64,000 nucleotides of DNA from Stropharia rugosoannulata (taxonomy: Eukaryota; Basidiomycota; Agaricomycetes; Agaricales; Strophariaceae): assembly GCA_028532985.1 (NCBI GenBank), contig JANCIK010000012.1, positions 1,054,001 through 1,118,000 of the forward strand. The letters run 5' to 3'. The notes under the pieces were generated by a model. It did no database searches and was not told the origin of the DNA. It saw only the letters and a list, made by a program, of their open reading frames with translations. Position numbers and translations under genes: made by a program. Numbering within the stretch: position 1 is the stretch's first letter; each line of letters opens with the position of its first letter. Positions 59,596-64,000 of this stretch are shown here, piece by piece.

Positions 59596-61142
59596 TTAAC
59601 GTTGGAACATTGCGAGCGCCTTGCGTAAGTCATTAGTAATTGAAGAATCCCAGGTCCATCTCCAACCGTCCAAAACCTTTTGTGCAGCGCGCTCCAACAT
59701 TTCTGGTGGGAGTCTATCGCCTTCTCTAACATGCTCAAACTCCGGTGTGGTGAACTCGTAGAAACGGCCCTGTTCCAAGGAGGCTTGTGCTGCAAAGTTC
59801 GCAAAAGGTTGGCGCACTGCGCTATATACCCGGCCGATGTGCTCGACATCAAACAAGCCCTTTCTAGAGGATTGCCGAAGAATATGTGCGATGATGTAGG
59901 CATCCTAAACATGTCAGTCTGTTTAAGTAATGGATGTTGCGGATCAGCAACAAAAATATTGACTTCGAGAGCCTGCCCTGCACCGCTTCCAAGATGGACA
60001 GGCATTCCATGTGCTTTCAAGCTGATAAGATACTGTATGCAGAGGACTTGTAAAGCCTGAGACTTACCGCATCTCCCAGAAGAATGACACGGCCGTGGAA
60101 GTAGTCATCTAGCGGCCTCACGATTTCTACTGCCCAGCGAGAAGGACTGATTATGCTCTGTAACGCCCAGGTCAGGTTAGGGAGCATATTTTACTATCCA
60201 AACTCACGTCTGTGATACACCGAACCTCCTCAGACCAATTGTGAAAAAAGGACGAGACGACATCTGTGCAATTTGCTGTAACTGAGCCGTCCACGAAAGC
60301 GCCTTTTTGACTGTGGTCAGAAATATAACTCAAAGTGTTAATGAGTTTGCCCTCAGAGATTGGATATGCAACAACGTGCTATGAGCATTTTTTATGAGCA
60401 TTTAATGGTCAAATACACTGTTCTTCAACTTCACTTTGCTTTTCCCACAGTACTACATAACCAAACAGAGTTAGCGATTGAGATTGAATCGCCCAAGAAT
60501 GACTCGTTACACGACAGTAACGTACCATTAGTGGTTTGCTCAGGCATGGATGGTTTGCATTTCTTTGTTTGATGATCTGACTGTCGATGATGCTCCGGTA
60601 TACCGTTGTACCAGTAAAAATAGGCTTCGCCATCTTTGCTGCCTCGCATGGGCTTGACTTGTACTTGTCAGCAAGAAAATATTTTCTGACAATTGAGTTG
60701 TGGCTGACTGACCGTCTTTAAAGTTCAGTCTCGCTTCATGGAACGTGTCATTATACGACACAAGTCGCTTATTCAAATGGACGCGAATATTGGGGGAGAT
60801 ATTGGCAAGGAAAACTTTCTGTACGTCGGCACGATGGAACGAGAGGCAGCCACCGGGGAAAACAACGTCGCACATGAAGTCGTCTTGGGAGTGATCACTT
60901 TTCCTATAAATGAATCCAATCACTAGAGATGGACGTGTCTTAAATATTAAATCCTCCATACTAACTGATATATGGAACACTTACTGAGTTTGCCATCTTT
61001 GGATATTTCCTGGGGCGGGCTTATATGGTGAGCTAAGCTGTCTTCTAGATTGAGAGCTCTGATGATCTCCCAACTCCGTGGCCACATTGTAATTCCGGCG
61101 CCAATTTGAGTCAACTGACAGGCAGACTCGTAGATGTCGAAA
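59596..61142 (-). pseudogene. Decayed third copy of the FAD monooxygenase
   Basis: Minus-strand exons follow the same order as copies 1 and 2, but homology begins abruptly near 61142 at FDIYESACQLTQIGAG; the upstream part with GGGIGG is absent. Near 60700 about 31 bases are missing compared with copy 1, removing the DG motif (between FKDGQSAT and NSIV) and shifting the frame. Downstream segments remain clear: TGTTVYRSIIDS, YCGKSK (18-nt exon equivalent), GRVILLGDA, GMPVHLGSGAGQALE and a C-terminal exon ending ALAMFQR. With two of three cofactor motifs lost it cannot encode a normal enzyme. The remaining frames may reflect recent inactivation. Confidence 0.8.
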
Positions 61143-62027
61143 GGTTGGGACTGGGTTCATGTTCGGTAGTCCCCTTAAAGGGTTCAGAGGACTTTGCTTT
61201 TGAGCAAATTCTACCGTGGGAGGGTTAAAATATTTGACGAAGGCGTGGAAATTTACAGGAAGTACAGTTAGCTCCGAACAAGGTCTGACTTTCATCACTG
61301 GCCACCGTTGTCCATTAAACGTTAACACACGGGGGTTGAAGCGAGAAAGAAGCGAGATGTTCTGCTGTAATACGTCACCGCGTCACCGAGTTTCCAGACG
61401 AATGGCAGATGAACAGTCGCAAAAGCAATAGCTGTTTAGACAGATGAGTATTAGGTAGGCCACTGGCGAGATTAGCTTCGCGTCAAACCAAATGGCGACT
61501 TCCACCATATTGGTACTGGAGAGAATCAAGTCAGAAGTCTCCAGCTTGTCGGCGTTCAACGTTCACGTTCAGCGGCAATCTGCGGGACTGAAATTTGAGC
61601 CACATATATATTAAGGTTATATAAGTGGTCACTTTAGAACTTGTCACAACATCCTATACTATCAGTCGACGAGTAAAATGGAACCACGGAAATACAGACA
61701 CACCGATAACCCGCGCAAGTTCTAAATGTTGAGAAACTTTGGGAGAAGTCTACTAACTTGAGCTTGAGTATATATATTGGTCGACCAAGAGCAAAATGCT
61801 TGTATACTTCCACTCTACGTTAGATGAAGTTATGTATCATTCCATAGATTGTTACTCCGACGTTCCGGAATTCGCTGTACATATATCTTTTGTCACATTT
61901 AGTATAATGAAACAAGACGCAGTATCTAGAGAGAAAACAAAGAGCAAACGTAAGTCTATCATAAACGGAATAAAGATATAAAAAATCCAGGAAGTCGTGA
62001 TGAGAAAATATAAGGGGTCCATGTAGA
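61143..62027. other. Intergenic between the monooxygenase pseudogene and the SulP-STAS gene
   Basis: 885 bp. Sequence at 61143-61330 replaces the expected N-terminal coding part of the third monooxygenase and could be the far side of a deletion or rearrangement. AT-rich elements at 61604-61625 and 61768-61778 (TATATATA-type) are TATA-like on either strand. No gene supportable. Confidence 0.4.
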
Positions 62028-64000
62028 TTAATGTCTTGATGCAATGGCTGATAATAAGATATCATAATCTAATTTTGCGGCTATAAATCCCAAATATTAG
62101 ATGAGTACCGAAACGAAGAGAAGACGACATACCCTTAAGGATGAGCTGAACGAACACTCTCGATAGCTCAGGCTCTTCTTTTTGTAACCGTTCAATGCTA
62201 TGATTGCTAAGCTTCCACAAAACAGATGGAGTTTCTGCCACCACAGTGGCATTTCTTTGAGAGTCCGACAAAGCAGACATCTCGCCAGCAATAGCTCCAG
62301 CGACCATGGATTCTTCGAAGTGCTGCGTGGAATTTGCGAATTTGTATGTCGCCCGTAGCACGCCCGACTCGATGATATAGAGCCCGTCAGATGTATCGCC
62401 AGAATTCCATAGGACATGGCCTTCTGGAATGCGTATGCATTCCAAGTAATTTGCCAGTGGTGCAAAGAGACTGAGGTCTATGTTGCCGTGTGAAGAAAAG
62501 GCTTTTGAAAGGGTATTAAACGGTTCAGTATTGATATCAGTTTGCTGTTGGTATAGTTCTGAACGAAATATTAGCTCAGTTCTAGAATAGATCGACGATC
62601 TTAACTACCTGTCGCGATTGTCCGGTCCCCAACATCGCGTATATGTGAGCGACGAGGTGAACGAACGAACGAGCCAACAAGATGGCTGTACTCGAGGTCT
62701 GGATCAAATCGCGAAGGGACAGCTATAGTAATGCAAATAAGTAGCGACCAGAAATGCGTCGTGTAGAAGTCAACATACAGAGAGAAGTTCCTGATGTTTC
62801 TATTTTCTGTGAATGGAACCAAGCACGTAGATACGCATTTTCCGTCCCTGATAGGTCTTTAATGGCAGTTACATGGTATAGAGATGGATGCTCACATTCC
62901 ATCGCATCGCTGAACGTTCCAAAAAGCTCTACGCCATGGCCACCGAGCACCTCGACGCTTCTGAGAGCCCGTCCAACCGGCGACTCGGCCGAAAATCCGC
63001 AAAATACCATGGTGACGCGTTTAGCCTCCACCAGCCTATGTATGCGCACAAAAGCTTCAGCTGCAGACATATCAATGCCTGCAACAAGAGACAAATCGAC
63101 AACAAGGAATTGGATTGGCCTTTCCTCCCAATATGGCCCTTCTATGAGGTTTCGAATCGTCTCTTCCACGTATGTTATGGTGCCAAAGAAGAGGAAACCT
63201 TTTAGGTTTGTCAATACCGGTGTTGCCAGATAAGACATAAAAACAAATTTAAACCTTGTAAGCGAAGAATAGTAGTCTGCTTCGAGACTTCGGCAATATA
63301 TGCCCGTTGCAAGCTTGGGCGGCGGACAGCAGACATAGCTAAGTCGCCTGTGTACATGGCACGTATACTTGGTAGCTGGGAGTTCTGAACCACGAAGAAG
63401 AAGCCTGCAAAAATGGAAGTGTTAAACCTATGATATCACTGCTAAGTGTATTGTACGTACAGCACACAATGATACCAAAAAGAACGCCAATAACAAAATC
63501 CCAGGCAGTCATACAAACCATGATGCTGACGATGGTGATATATTCGGACCTATATGCATATGAAGATGTCAGCAGCATTACAATTGTGCCAAATAAAACG
63601 CACCAGCTGACTCGATGACGATGGTCCCAAAGAGCTTCTTTGACCAGGTCAATCCCCAGAACAAAAATGAGGGCTCCCACGACCATAACCGCTACACATA
63701 ATCGGATTAGATGATGCATATAGTGAAGACTGACGGGGGTAAACACACGAATGAAAGCGATAGGGGCAGATCCAACAGTCAGCAGGACCCCTGTGGCAAC
63801 AGCTAAAAGAAATCCCGCGACGCGATTGTCCCCTCCAACACGATAGAATCTGTGGTCCAGAGTAAGTACGAATCAGGGATTAATCATGAGAGAAAAACGT
63901 ACAGTAAAGTATTCACATATACTAAATAATTGGGACTAGTCGCAATTAACCTCATCAGATGTCACAGCCTTAAGCATCCCGAACTCACACAGTACCAATG
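62028..64000 (-). CDS. SulP-STAS-cyclic-nucleotide-binding transporter, N-terminus beyond the right edge
   Basis: The minus-strand gene continues beyond 64000. Recognisable from N- to C-terminal: SulP membrane segments (VGALIFVLGIDLVKEALWDH and then IVSIMVCMTAWDFVIGVLFG), a STAS domain (RPIQFLVVDLSLVAGIDMSA) and a cNMP-binding fold (VLWNSGDTSDGLYIIESGVL, then AGAIAGEMSALSDSQRNAT). The last exons are 62722-62609, 62558-62133 and 62080-62028, ending LDYDILLSAIASRH. Such SulP-STAS-cNMP proteins resemble yeast YGR125W, a vacuolar amino-acid transporter, rather than plasma-membrane sulfate permeases. Splice sites in the 62723-64000 part were not all resolved. Confidence 0.82.

Noticed and set aside
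60690..60710. Possibility that the third monooxygenase is functional through an intron at the DG motif
   Set aside because: No GT..AG pair around the junction would restore both frame and motif, and the N-terminal cofactor motif is missing as well.
1..64000. CRISPR array, prokaryotic operon or phage
   Set aside because: The dense spliceosomal introns and fungal gene families make this eukaryotic nuclear DNA; no regularly spaced repeats were seen.

Overview
The window looks like nuclear DNA of an agaricomycete basidiomycete. The protein-coding genes are cut by many very short introns (about 50-65 bp, GT..CTNAY..AG), and the families present are typical of mushrooms and wood or litter fungi: a fungalysin protease, a priA-like cysteine-rich secreted protein, a DyP peroxidase, salicylate-hydroxylase-like FAD monooxygenases, a fungal SLATT protein and an NLR-like NTPase-TPR protein. 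Gene models were built by hand: each listed junction restores the reading frame, and for the complete models the summed exon lengths are divisible by three.

Layout. Positions 1-7200 are very GC-rich and hold one huge minus-strand gene with an F-box-like segment, more than 2270 codons and still open at the left edge. Positions 7200-13300 are gene-poor and hold two non-autonomous DNA transposons, each with terminal inverted repeats and an 8-bp target duplication. Next come an NLR-like gene (13313-16773, +), a fungalysin (19201-21975, +), an ornithine-cyclodeaminase-like gene (22449-23700, +) tail-to-tail with an alpha/beta hydrolase (23806-25101, -), an AT-hook protein (25302-26596, -) and a 16-exon type-B carboxylesterase (27041-29518, -). 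The block 31556-45933 mixes a SLATT-domain gene, conserved housekeeping genes (NC2-alpha, GINS subunit Sld5, a MAPR/cytochrome-b5 protein, Epl1), an unidentified single-pass membrane protein, a START-like protein and a priA-like secreted protein.

The right end (48059-61142) looks metabolic. A short-chain dehydrogenase and an AzgA-type purine permease are divergently arranged. They are followed by two intact FAD monooxygenase paralogues, a DyP peroxidase and a third, decayed monooxygenase copy. This could be an oxidative or catabolic cluster, but the substrate cannot be read from sequence. The window ends inside a SulP-STAS-cyclic-nucleotide-binding transporter gene (62028->64000, -).

Striking features are repeated use of microexons (8, 10, 11, 11, 13, 14, 14 and 18 nt) in unrelated genes, two apparent GC-AG introns, the two transposon copies with exact target duplications, and two candidate immunity-type proteins (NLR-like and SLATT). 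I did not find a CRISPR array, rRNA or convincing tRNA gene.
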